A DNA stretch of 64,000 bases from Bacteroidales bacterium (GTDB lineage: Bacteria; Bacteroidota; Bacteroidia; Bacteroidales; ML635J-15): contig QKHS01000080.1 of NCBI GenBank assembly GCA_003249955.1, forward strand, positions 1-64,000, given 5' to 3'. The notes under the pieces were generated by a model. The model saw only the letters and a program-made list of their open reading frames with translations. It was not told where the DNA came from and did no database searches. A program made the translations under genes and the position numbers. Below are positions 9,007 to 18,900 of the stretch, one piece after another; the first letter of the stretch is position 1; the number at the start of each line of letters is the position of its first letter.

Positions 9007-11733
9007 TCACTTTAGAAACTTCTCAATCTTATTTATCAAAATTTTGGAAACAATAGGCTTTTGAATATAATCATCACAATATTCTTCCATTTGCTTATCT
9101 TCTTTAGAATCCAGCCCATATGCAGTTTGTGCAATTATAGGGATTTCAGGATTCATTGATTTAATAATTCTGGATGCTTCAAGTCCATCTATTCCTGGCA
9201 ATCTTATATCCATTAAAATAAGATCAATATCCTGATTCTCTTTTACTATGTCTATCGCCTTTTGTCCATCATCTGCTATCAGATAATCATAGCCCTCCAT
9301 TTCCAGAATCTGACTAAGATAATCGTAATTATAATCCTCATCTTCAACTATTAAAATTTTAGCTTTAACCCCTGCTTTTTCATTTAAAACACCGGCTTCC
9401 GACTCCAGATTACCGGCAGGAATATAAAACGAGAATCTTGAACCTGCTCCCGGTTCAGATACGACCAATAGCTCGCCGCCCAAAACTTCAATATATGCTT
9501 TACATATACGCAGGCTTATGCCCATGCCACGATCTTTGTCATTCATGTCAAACATATCTGTATTTGCGGCCGATGATGTTTCAAACAACGTGTCCGGCTC
9601 TTCAATACCGCTTCCTGTATCAGAAACATAAAACCAAAGACAGTCTGTTCCGTAATAAGTGCCGATATCTATTCTACCGGCATCCGTATATTTTATTGAA
9701 TTCTCAATTAAATGGCCCAAAACAGTCCTTATCTTATTAAGGTCTGAATCAAACAATACTTTATCGGACGGAATATTTATTTCTGTGTAAAAATTCAGTC
9801 CTTTTTCTTTTATTCTATCGGAATAAACCTCTTCAATGTTTTTAATTAATGTTACAATATTAAATTCCGTTTTTCTCACATCCAGCTCGTTAAACTCTGC
9901 CTTCGAAAGTTCAACAACATTTTCAATAATTCCCAGCAATTTATCGGAACTGTCTCTTATAATCTCCACATACTTTTCTTTCTGCTCATTTGAAACCGAT
10001 TTACTCTTCAACAAACTTACAAAACCTACAATTGAGTTTATCGGAGTTCTTATTTCATAGCTGAGATTAGATATAAAATCTGATTTTAATTTACTGTTTT
10101 CTTCAAGAAGCATTCTGGTCCGTTCCGATTCCACTTCATAAGTTTTTCTGTCTGTTATGTCTATTATACTTAAAAGGATTCTCAGCTCATTTTCCACAGT
10201 AAAGACTGTGGTTGACAAGCTGTAAAAGCTTTTCCCCGACTCATGGGGCTTTCCAACCAACGGAAAACTTATCTCCTTGTTGTAAATATTTTCCATGTTT
10301 ACAACAGATTCTCTGATAATTGCCTTAAATACCTCAGAACTGATATCTTGCTGCTTTCCGGAATCATTGGCAAACTCTTCGCAAAGACAACAAATACTGT
10401 TACCAATCAGTTTTTCTTTTAACAAACCTGTTTCGGCAGTTACAACATCATTAACTTCCCTGATATTAAGATTTTTATCTGCAACAATTAACATAATCTG
10501 AACAGAATTATAAATCGCCTCAAGTTTTCGCTGATTATGTTGTAACGTTAAAAGCGTTTTCTTCAGTTCATTAATATAAAGATGTATTCCCAGAATTTTC
10601 CCTTTATCGGAGACATTTGCATTATATACTTTTACAAATTTGCTGTTAAACCATATAAATTCTCCGTCAAATCCGGCAATTCTGAATTCGCTGTCAAAAT
10701 CTCCGGCTTCATCGTCCAGCAATTTATTAAATCCGGCTACAATGTTTTGATAGTCTTCAGGATGAATAAGGTTTGATAATTGTGAAAAACTTATTTTACC
10801 GGTCTTACTATCTCCGAAAATGAAAAGACTTAAAATTTCATTTATTTCCAACTCTTCTGTATCCTGATTAAAAACAGAAATTCCAAGCTTTGCTATTTCT
10901 GTTGCTATTTTAAGTTTTTGTTCGGATGCCTTCAGTAAATTTTCGTTGGCTACTGTTTTAGAAACATCTCTCAATACGCCTTCAAATCCCGTAATAGTAT
11001 TATTCTCATCATAAATTACACGTGCATTAAGAGAAATAGGTAAAGTTTTACCCCATGCATTTTTAAGTAATACAAAACTATCATTTACCTCCCCTTTGGA
11101 TATTAGTTCTCTAAGCAACGGCTCCCTGTGTGAACTGTCTTCATAAAAAAAACTTTCGTGTTGTCCTATAACATCCTGCACCTTGAATCCACTTAGCATA
11201 AAAACAGAAGGACTTACACTTACAACATTGCCATTTATATCAGACCTGTAATATACATCCTGCATAGAATTAAAAATACGCTCGTATTCATCTTCACGCT
11301 TAATCAGTTTTTTTTCCAGGCTATGAACTTTAGATAATTCTTTCTTTAATCTGAGGAAATGATAAATATATGATATTGCAATTATCAGAAGTGACAATAT
11401 TATAAATATCAAAATATTCTGAAATTTTAAAACCCCCATTTCATACTTTAAAGGAGTAATTTCTGTGGTTTCTGCATTATGATTTTCTTCAGATTTATTA
11501 TTACGGATAGAAACTACCGGGTTATCCGGTTTTAAAATTAAGTCAAAAAATATTTTTTCATGACCGTAACTTATAAAATTGCTGATATATGTCTTCAAAG
11601 TTTCTATAGTTACTGGATCTTTTACATTTTCCGCAATCCCACAATTAATGTAAAGGCTGAAACATAAAAAGAAAAGACCTTTCATTGCAACATTTTTAGA
11701 AAAAACTATTATCTCGTATATTTGCAATTCCAT
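9007..11733 (-). CDS. Hybrid sensor kinase-like protein with Tyr replacing the catalytic His
   Basis: 908 residues from the ATG at 11733. A second ATG at 11685 (residue 17) begins a cleaner signal/anchor sequence (MKGLFFLCFSLYINC) and may be the real start. Order: N-terminal hydrophobic segment, short periplasmic part, transmembrane helix at ~107-130, three PAS domains (~148-265, 275-395, 400-525), a HisKA-like helix pair, HATPase with G boxes (DTGSGI, RGMGISLRI), and a C-terminal receiver domain with Asp842 (LMDIRLPGIDG). The HisKA H box reads SNLSYEIRTPIN: the usual SHE is SYE, with the codon TAT at 10057-10059 (Tyr559). This should abolish normal autophosphorylation. It follows the upstream hybrid kinase after only 4 bases, so translation is probably coupled. 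Confidence 0.9.
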   Translation of the reverse strand: MELQIYEIIVFSKNVAMKGLFFLCFSLYINCGIAENVKDPVTIETLKTYISNFISYGHEKIFFDLILKPDNPVVSIRNNKSEENHNAETTEITPLKYEMGVLKFQNILIFIILSLLIIAISYIYHFLRLKKELSKVHSLEKKLIKREDEYERIFNSMQDVYYRSDINGNVVSVSPSVFMLSGFKVQDVIGQHESFFYEDSSHREPLLRELISKGEVNDSFVLLKNAWGKTLPISLNARVIYDENNTITGFEGVLRDVSKTVANENLLKASEQKLKIATEIAKLGISVFNQDTEELEINEILSLFIFGDSKTGKISFSQLSNLIHPEDYQNIVAGFNKLLDDEAGDFDSEFRIAGFDGEFIWFNSKFVKVYNANVSDKGKILGIHLYINELKKTLLTLQHNQRKLEAIYNSVQIMLIVADKNLNIREVNDVVTAETGLLKEKLIGNSICCLCEEFANDSGKQQDISSEVFKAIIRESVVNMENIYNKEISFPLVGKPHESGKSFYSLSTTVFTVENELRILLSIIDITDRKTYEVESERTRMLLEENSKLKSDFISNLSYEIRTPINSIVGFVSLLKSKSVSNEQKEKYVEIIRDSSDKLLGIIENVVELSKAEFNELDVRKTEFNIVTLIKNIEEVYSDRIKEKGLNFYTEINIPSDKVLFDSDLNKIRTVLGHLIENSIKYTDAGRIDIGTYYGTDCLWFYVSDTGSGIEEPDTLFETSSAANTDMFDMNDKDRGMGISLRICKAYIEVLGGELLVVSEPGAGSRFSFYIPAGNLESEAGVLNEKAGVKAKILIVEDEDYNYDYLSQILEMEGYDYLIADDGQKAIDIVKENQDIDLILMDIRLPGIDGLEASRIIKSMNPEIPIIAQTAYGLDSKEDKQMEEYCDDYIQKPIVSKILINKIEKFLK

Positions 11734-11737
11734 AAAA

Positions 11738-14700
11738 TCATTTTTCGTTAGTTAAAAATAAAATCCCGGTAAGATGTTCAATAAGAATAACATTAAAATC
11801 TTCAACAGATTTTGCAAGAGCCTGCACATATCGTTTTAATTCTTCATCATCTTCAAAAGCCTTAGATTGTTTTAATATAAGCAATAATTCGGTTATCTGT
11901 CTGTTTGTTAATCTTGATCCTGCAACAGCAGAAACAGAAGCAAGTGTATCTTTTATCAGGTTCACAGTCATTTCGCTAAATGCAAATCCATCTTTAGTCA
12001 CATCTGTTTCCATCGTAAGTTCTTCATAATCAAGCATTCGTGTGAGCTCTTTTGTTAATGACAATTTTGTAGCCGGCTTAAGAATAAGTCCGTCAAACAT
12101 AGAATTCAGTTCTCCATCCAACATTGCAAAATTTAATGCTGCCGTATAGGCAATTATTTTCACAGATGACAGTTTTTCCGATTTGCGGATTATTTTGGTA
12201 ACCTCTATTCCGCTTATATCCGGCATTCTTAAATCTATAATAATTAAATCCGGGATCAGATTTTCAAGCATCTCCAACGCCTGAGAGCCTGATGATGCTT
12301 CATATACATCAAAGTGATAGTCTCTAAGGTGAACAGTAAGAACATCTCTGTTTGGCTTAACATCATCCACTATAAGGATTTTGGCCGGATTAAACACATA
12401 TTCCGAAAAAACAGGATTAAGCTCTGAAAGGCCTGATTCCGTGGTTTCATAAGATACCTCAGGAATTGTAATTATAAATTTTGACCCTTTTTGCAATTCA
12501 CTCTCAACCTCTATCTTACCATCCATCAAGCCAATAAGCTGATTACAGATACTAAGCCCCAACCCGGTACCTCCTACGTTAAAATCATCTATGTTTTCTG
12601 ACTGACTGAACGGGTTAAAAATTTCTTCCAGCTCATCTGCGGCTATTCCAATGCCGGAATCTTCAACAGAAATAATGAGGTTAACAGTATTATTTTTCTC
12701 AGGAACCATTGAAATTACAACCTTGACAAAGCCTTTTTCAGTAAATTTAACAGCATTCCCTACAATATTTATTAAAACCTGCCTCAACCTGTTTTCATCA
12801 ATAAAAAACAAGAAATCTCCCTGCTTTTGATATTCAACACTGAAATTCAATCCTTTTTCTTCTGTTTTTAAGCTGAATATTTCCAGTATATTTGATTTTA
12901 GTATTTCCAGATCACAATACACCTGGCGTAACTCTATTTTTCCTGCTTCTATTTTTGATAAGTCCAGAATATCATTTATTAAATTAAGCAGAGTATTTCC
13001 GGCAGTAAAAATAGAATTGATGTATTCTTTATGATCCGGGTCACGTAGCTTCTTTTGTAAAATTTCGGCAAATCCTATTATCGCATTCATAGGAGTGCGG
13101 ATTTCGTGGCTCATGTTAGCCAAAAACGATGATTTTGCTTTATTGGCCGCAATTGCTTTTTGCTGAGCTACCCGCAACTTTTGCTCAAGCGCTTTTATTG
13201 TTGTAATATCTGTTCCCTGGGCAACAACTGCATATACATTACCTTTGTGATCTTTTAACGGTGTTTTGGTAACAAGGAAAATCTGTTGTTTATTTTCCGC
13301 AGTTGTTAATTTCTGTTCATATGTACGGGATATTCCCAGATAAATAATTTCGTCGTCAATTGCCTGTATAGCTTTTGCTTCATCCGGCCTGTAAATATCT
13401 GATGATTTTTTGCCCGTTACAAACTCTTTACTTATTCCAAAAGTTGTATTATAAGTTTGATTAGACGCGATTATCTTTCCGTAATTATCTTTTACAACAA
13501 CTACAGAATTAAGCGAGTCTATTATAGTCTGGAGCCAATGTCGGGTTCGCTCAAGATTTTCATGAGTATTGTATATTTGAGTTGTATCTCTTACTATTCC
13601 CAGATATGCAATACTGTTACCATATTCTATTTTAGTAAATCTTATCTGCCCGATAAACTCCTGACCGTCAATTTTTCTGAATCTCCAGTCATAATGCTCT
13701 TCACCGGTTTTATCAATATTCTTTATGGCCATTTTCAGAAGAGCAGAGCTACTTTCTCCGTTTATTTGCTTTGCCGGATAAAGCATTGAATATTTAACTG
13801 CCAGAAGATCTGCTTTTTTATCCGCTCCGAACAGTTTAACGCACGATTCATTGGCATCTATAAATGTCATACATGTTGAGTCAATTATAAAAATTGCATC
13901 TCTTGACATTTCAAACAACTGGCGATAATATTTTTGTTCTTCCGCTATTTTGGTTTGCAACCTGAACCTTTCAGAGACATCAGAATATAACATCGCAAAT
14001 TTATTATCCGTTATGCTGAAAGCAAAAATCTCAAAATGTTTCTTCAGAAAACTGTCATAAACTTCGAAGCGTACCGATTTATTGTTAAACAAATCATTTA
14101 AACGTAGCATAACAGACTCTCCGGCAGAGTGTAAAAATTCTCCGGCACATCTGTTAATTATATCTTTTTCACTTATGTTTACGATATTGCAAAACTCTTC
14201 ATTTACAAACAGGTATCTGAAATCTGAAACAACATGATGCTTGTCAAATACTCTTTCGCAAACACAAAATGCAAGATTCATGTTTTTATACCATGATTTA
14301 AGTTCTGTTGCAGTTTTTATCGCCTCTTCTTCCCTTTCTTTCCTGCGGGTAATATCCTGATGATATCCTATATATTTAAGCACCTTGCCGTTACTGTCAT
14401 AATCAGTTACTTCACCATATCCTTCAATCCATATTTCGCCTTTAACGGGATGATTATATAAATACTCAGTACAGAAATTTTTGCGAATCCCTTCTTTAAT
14501 TTCTCTGTGATTTTGTATTGCAACAGCTTGAGAATCGATATGCATATTCTTTATCCAATCACTGTACTCACCCTTATCGTATTCTTCTCTTGTTATGTTA
14601 AAAACTTCCAGCCATTCATCAGATACTGTAGGTTTAGGTTTACTTATATCAAATTCCCAGTGGCCAATTCTTCCTGCTTTACTTACAGCATTCAGTAAAC

Positions 14701-15793
14701 GCCGGGATTCAAGATTTTTAATCTCAAAATTTTTTCTTTTGGTAATATCATTAATAAAACCAAAAACATGACACGGAATATTATTTTTATCCCGTTCAAG
14801 AACAAAATCAAATCCCTCAATCCAAATAGTTTCTGCTTTTGAATTAATAATAGAAAAAACTGTATAGAACTCACTTTTCTGTGAACCGAGAAATCTTTCT
14901 TTCATTAAATCTGTTGTTAATCCCGGTATCGAATTTATTTTATCAAGAGCAATCTGAACACCGTATTTCAAAAGATCTTCTCTCTTAACATCAAAAATCT
15001 CAAGCCATTTATCACTTACTTCAGGAAGATCATTGTCAAAATGCCAGTCAATCATCCCAAAACCGGCAGATTGTATTGCTGCCTGAAATTTTTTATCTTC
15101 ATTTATCGTCTCCTGTGATAATCTGTTTTTTAAATTTAATTCTTCTATTTCTTTTTTCTGATGCCTTCTTTTTTTATCAGAAATACTGGTAATAATAAGA
15201 ATACAGATCATTAAAAGCAGTAATAATGCCAATACTCCTATAGCAAGTTTCATCAGAATTCCTTTCGTTTCCTCCATCTTTTCTTCCTCATACACAACCT
15301 TTTGCACCGAATTTAAAATAAGCTCTTCACATAATTTATCAGTTTTAATATAAAGAGGGCTATAAGAATTTAAGAAATCGTATTTCGCTGCTTTAATCTC
15401 TCCGTTATAATAACTTTTCAGAATCTCATTCATGAGTAGCAATAAGCTATCATTTCCCTGAACCAATGCCTCTCCCTGAGTTGAAGAATAAAAAAAGTCT
15501 GAATTAAAAATAATAGAATCTATTTTTATTTTTGAGACGGCAATTTTGCTAAGAATACTGTCTTTCGAATAAAAATCTTCATTATATGTAATCATCAGAA
15601 AAAGATTGTTCCTCCTTTCTGAATTATACTGTCTGAATTTATTGTAAGTTTCTGTTTCCAGCCTTACTGTTTCTGCTTTTTGAGTGTGATTTGTTTTAAT
15701 CCAGCTTATGTTATGAATATATATTATGCTTGTTGAAATAATAGTAATAATAATAAGGATTATTACCGTTATCAACGCTTTTGAGTTTTTCAT
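11738..15793 (-). CDS. Multi-PAS hybrid histidine kinase (intact)
   Basis: A 1351-residue membrane sensor. A transmembrane helix at ~7-26 is followed by a ~150-residue periplasmic helical sensor and a second helix at ~180-203. About five PAS/PAC modules (~230-865) come next, including two near-duplicates that share the motif SDKWLEIFDVKRED / SDEWLEVFNITREE. HisKA has the intact H box LANMSHEIRTPMN (His896), then HATPase (N box IVGNAVKF, G boxes DSGIGI and GTGLGLSI), a receiver domain with Asp1187 (IIDLRMPDISG), and a ~100-residue helical tail. The tail lacks an obvious HPt histidine motif. It is the first gene of the three-gene sensory operon and the only one with a complete kinase core, so it is the likely phosphoryl source. 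The signal sensed cannot be read from the sequence. Confidence 0.92.
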   Translation of the reverse strand: MKNSKALITVIILIIITIISTSIIYIHNISWIKTNHTQKAETVRLETETYNKFRQYNSERRNNLFLMITYNEDFYSKDSILSKIAVSKIKIDSIIFNSDFFYSSTQGEALVQGNDSLLLLMNEILKSYYNGEIKAAKYDFLNSYSPLYIKTDKLCEELILNSVQKVVYEEEKMEETKGILMKLAIGVLALLLLLMICILIITSISDKKRRHQKKEIEELNLKNRLSQETINEDKKFQAAIQSAGFGMIDWHFDNDLPEVSDKWLEIFDVKREDLLKYGVQIALDKINSIPGLTTDLMKERFLGSQKSEFYTVFSIINSKAETIWIEGFDFVLERDKNNIPCHVFGFINDITKRKNFEIKNLESRRLLNAVSKAGRIGHWEFDISKPKPTVSDEWLEVFNITREEYDKGEYSDWIKNMHIDSQAVAIQNHREIKEGIRKNFCTEYLYNHPVKGEIWIEGYGEVTDYDSNGKVLKYIGYHQDITRRKEREEEAIKTATELKSWYKNMNLAFCVCERVFDKHHVVSDFRYLFVNEEFCNIVNISEKDIINRCAGEFLHSAGESVMLRLNDLFNNKSVRFEVYDSFLKKHFEIFAFSITDNKFAMLYSDVSERFRLQTKIAEEQKYYRQLFEMSRDAIFIIDSTCMTFIDANESCVKLFGADKKADLLAVKYSMLYPAKQINGESSSALLKMAIKNIDKTGEEHYDWRFRKIDGQEFIGQIRFTKIEYGNSIAYLGIVRDTTQIYNTHENLERTRHWLQTIIDSLNSVVVVKDNYGKIIASNQTYNTTFGISKEFVTGKKSSDIYRPDEAKAIQAIDDEIIYLGISRTYEQKLTTAENKQQIFLVTKTPLKDHKGNVYAVVAQGTDITTIKALEQKLRVAQQKAIAANKAKSSFLANMSHEIRTPMNAIIGFAEILQKKLRDPDHKEYINSIFTAGNTLLNLINDILDLSKIEAGKIELRQVYCDLEILKSNILEIFSLKTEEKGLNFSVEYQKQGDFLFFIDENRLRQVLINIVGNAVKFTEKGFVKVVISMVPEKNNTVNLIISVEDSGIGIAADELEEIFNPFSQSENIDDFNVGGTGLGLSICNQLIGLMDGKIEVESELQKGSKFIITIPEVSYETTESGLSELNPVFSEYVFNPAKILIVDDVKPNRDVLTVHLRDYHFDVYEASSGSQALEMLENLIPDLIIIDLRMPDISGIEVTKIIRKSEKLSSVKIIAYTAALNFAMLDGELNSMFDGLILKPATKLSLTKELTRMLDYEELTMETDVTKDGFAFSEMTVNLIKDTLASVSAVAGSRLTNRQITELLLILKQSKAFEDDEELKRYVQALAKSVEDFNVILIEHLTGILFLTNEK

Positions 15794-15871
15794 TTATATT
15801 ATTTTTTCGACAAACTATGATGTTCATACGAAATTATTGTTTTAAGGTTGTAAATAATGTGCTATAATCTT

Positions 15872-15919
15872 AAAAAAACCATCCGGAAACAAGGATTTAA
15901 ATCCTTGCTCCGAATGGCA
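15872..15919 (-). terminator. Long palindromic terminator downstream of the T9SS adhesin gene
   Basis: A perfect 18-base palindrome (CAAGGATTTAAATCCTTG, 15890-15907) is extended by near-matching arms (CCATCCGGA / TCCGAATGG). On the minus strand it runs straight into seven Ts (15878-15872). It lies after the minus-strand gene ending at 15994 and before the sensory operon, so it fits a Rho-independent terminator with an unusually long stem. Confidence 0.7.
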
Positions 15920-15993
15920 TCCGACACTATGAAAACTATACCTGCACCCTTCCCGTACAGGTACATAAAACCCGGATTTATAAACAGTACAAT

Positions 15994-18900
15994 CTATCTT
16001 ACCAGACTGATTGTTCCGGTTTTTGAGGCACTGCCGTTATTTGGATCAATTATATAAATGTAGGTTCCGGAAGGTAATTCTCCCAAATATGTCCCGTCCC
16101 ATATTTCATTATCCGAAACCGTCTCGAAAACAATCTGCCCCCATCTGTTAAATACCTGTACACTTGCTTGCGGAAACATGCCAATATTTTCAATTTCCCA
16201 CTTATCATTTACTCCGTCATTATTTGGTGTAAAGGCATTTGGTATTATCAAACATTCTTCTTCACTTCGCGGAATTATTACCTGCTGCATACCGGACATA
16301 CATCCGTTGTTGTCAATTACATATGCAGAATAAATACCCGGGAACTTTCCAGTAATTTCATTTTCGGAAAAAACATCTTCTCCTTCCCCGTAACTATACG
16401 GAGGGACTCCACCGCTTGCATTAATAATAAACCATCCGTCATTATTTCCGTTACATGATACAGAGAAAGCAGAAGTATTAAATTCTATTTCGGTAGGTTG
16501 ATCCAGTTCTGTTTGAGTCGTAATTTTACAATTATTAGAATCCGTAATCTCTAACGTGTAAATTCCGGCATACAAATCATTTATACCTTTTCCGTATGTT
16601 ATATATCCGGCATATTCCCATAAATATGTATATGGCTCTGTTCCTCCTGAAGCCTGTGAACTTAAATAACCATCTGCCGACCCCCAACATTTTGGTTCTT
16701 GACCTGAAAGTGTATAATCAAGCGGATTTTGCGGTTCATTAATACTTATATTCTTAACTATTTTACAATTATTTGCATCTGTTGCAGTAAATGTATAAGT
16801 TCCTGCATAAAGGTCAGACATATCCTGTTGCGAAGTTCCATCCTGCCATAAGTAGGCAATTGTCCCGGTACCTCCTTCGGCATTAAGAACAATATTTCCG
16901 GTATTTTCCCCTTTACATTTTACATCTTCAATATAAGTATGTATCACCAGTTCATCCGGTTCTGACAAAACTACCGAAGCATGACCAGTGCAACCCTGAG
17001 CATCACTTATTAAAACAGAGTACTCTCCTGAATAAATGTCACTTAGCAAATTGCTTTGTGTGCCGTCTGACCAGACATAAGTTAATGGTAAAACCCCGTC
17101 AGGAGAAAATGCGCTGACAACTCCGCTGTTATTACCAAAGCAATCTATCCCTGATACAACATCTATAAAAGCATTTATACTGTCTGTTGCTTCAATTGTG
17201 TAACTATAGGTTTTGGTACATAGATTTACATCCTGAACTGTTAACTGATAAATGCCTGCAGGGACTTCGGATAAAACAGAATTTTCATTTTCGTTTGACC
17301 ATAAAAAACTGTACGGGCCAACACCTCCCGATGTATTTGTAAAAATACTGCCCAAGCTGTTCCCGCAATTAACAAAATTTATCTCTTCCTGAACAATTAT
17401 TTCTGTATTTTCTTCGATTTCTACAGTGTCAATTATCTGACAATTTCCGGCATTTGTTATTGTAAAGATATATGTGCCGGCACTTAGATCACTTCTTTCA
17501 AATATACTGCTTCCATCTTCCCAGATAATAGATAACTCTGGATCAGATGTAGTAATATTAATAAAACCATTATCATCCCCAAAACAATTCAGAATTCCTG
17601 ATTTCTCAACCTGAAAAGATGTTTCCTCTGCCTGCGAAATCGTTTGTTCTGCAATAATCCGGCATAAATTACTGTCGGTAACTGTCAGATAATATTCTCC
17701 GGTACCTAATCCGGAAATATTTGGTAAATAAGGATTTTCTCCTGCATTCCATAGATAACTGTAAGGCCCGGAACCTCCTGAAACAACTGCATTAAGCACT
17801 CCGTTTTCTGAATTATAACAAGGAAGGTTTAATGTCCCGCTGATATTTACAGATAATTCTTCTGGAGCTTCAATGTAAACACTATCGTAAATACTGCAAT
17901 CAAATTCGCTGATAACTTCTACGGTATGCCATCCTGCTCCTACACCGGATAAAATATCAGAATTTGTAACAAGCCCGTTATCCCAAATAATTTCATAATC
18001 AGATTCAGCAGAAACAATAGCTCTGATTTCAGCATCTTCGGAATATGAGCAAGAAGGATAATTCAAAATATCAAAAGAAATCTCCGGCAACCCGTGTATA
18101 AAAACAGATTGAAAATAACTATCCGAACAACCGTTGGGGGCGGTGTACGAATATGAAAAAAAGTGTTCGCCGATACCTGTAGTTGATGGTGAGAAGGTAT
18201 TGCCGGAGATTTCAATCCCATTTACACTTCCTCCCCAGGGAGTTGCATGAAATGAGATGTCGTTTGAATTCTTACAATAGTCTGTTGCAATTCCCGAAAC
18301 AATAACTTCGGGAACTTCAAGTATTTCAAAATTTACTGTTTCTTCAGATGTGCATCCGAAATCATTAGTAAAGCTATATGTTATTGAGTTGATTCCTATG
18401 CTTAGATTATTTGTCAAAAAACTATTTTCGGAAGATAATACTGTTCCGCTTATGTCTCCGCCGGAAGGATAAAGCTCTGCTGCCACGCTTCCGTAATTCT
18501 GACAATATGAAGGCTCAATGCCGGAAACTTCAACCTGAGTATATGGAAATACATTAATGTTAAATTCATATGTATTCTGACATGTTCCGTCATTTAAATT
18601 ATAATAAACTGAATTATTCCCTGTATTTGCATTTTCAGGAACAAAATAACCGTCATTTACAGCATCTCCGGTCCAGAAACCTCCGGCAGGATTTGCGGTT
18701 AACAAAGCCTGAGGAGAATTACTGCAATACCCGCTGTCAGACAAAAGTGTTACCTGAGGAACAGCAGAAACTGTGATATTCACGGAATCTATGACAGCAC
18801 ACAAACCTGAACCAATAGTATATGTTAAATAATATTGTCCGTTTCCTGCAGTTCCTGGATTAAATAATGAATCCTGATATACTCCCGGGCCGGACCATAC

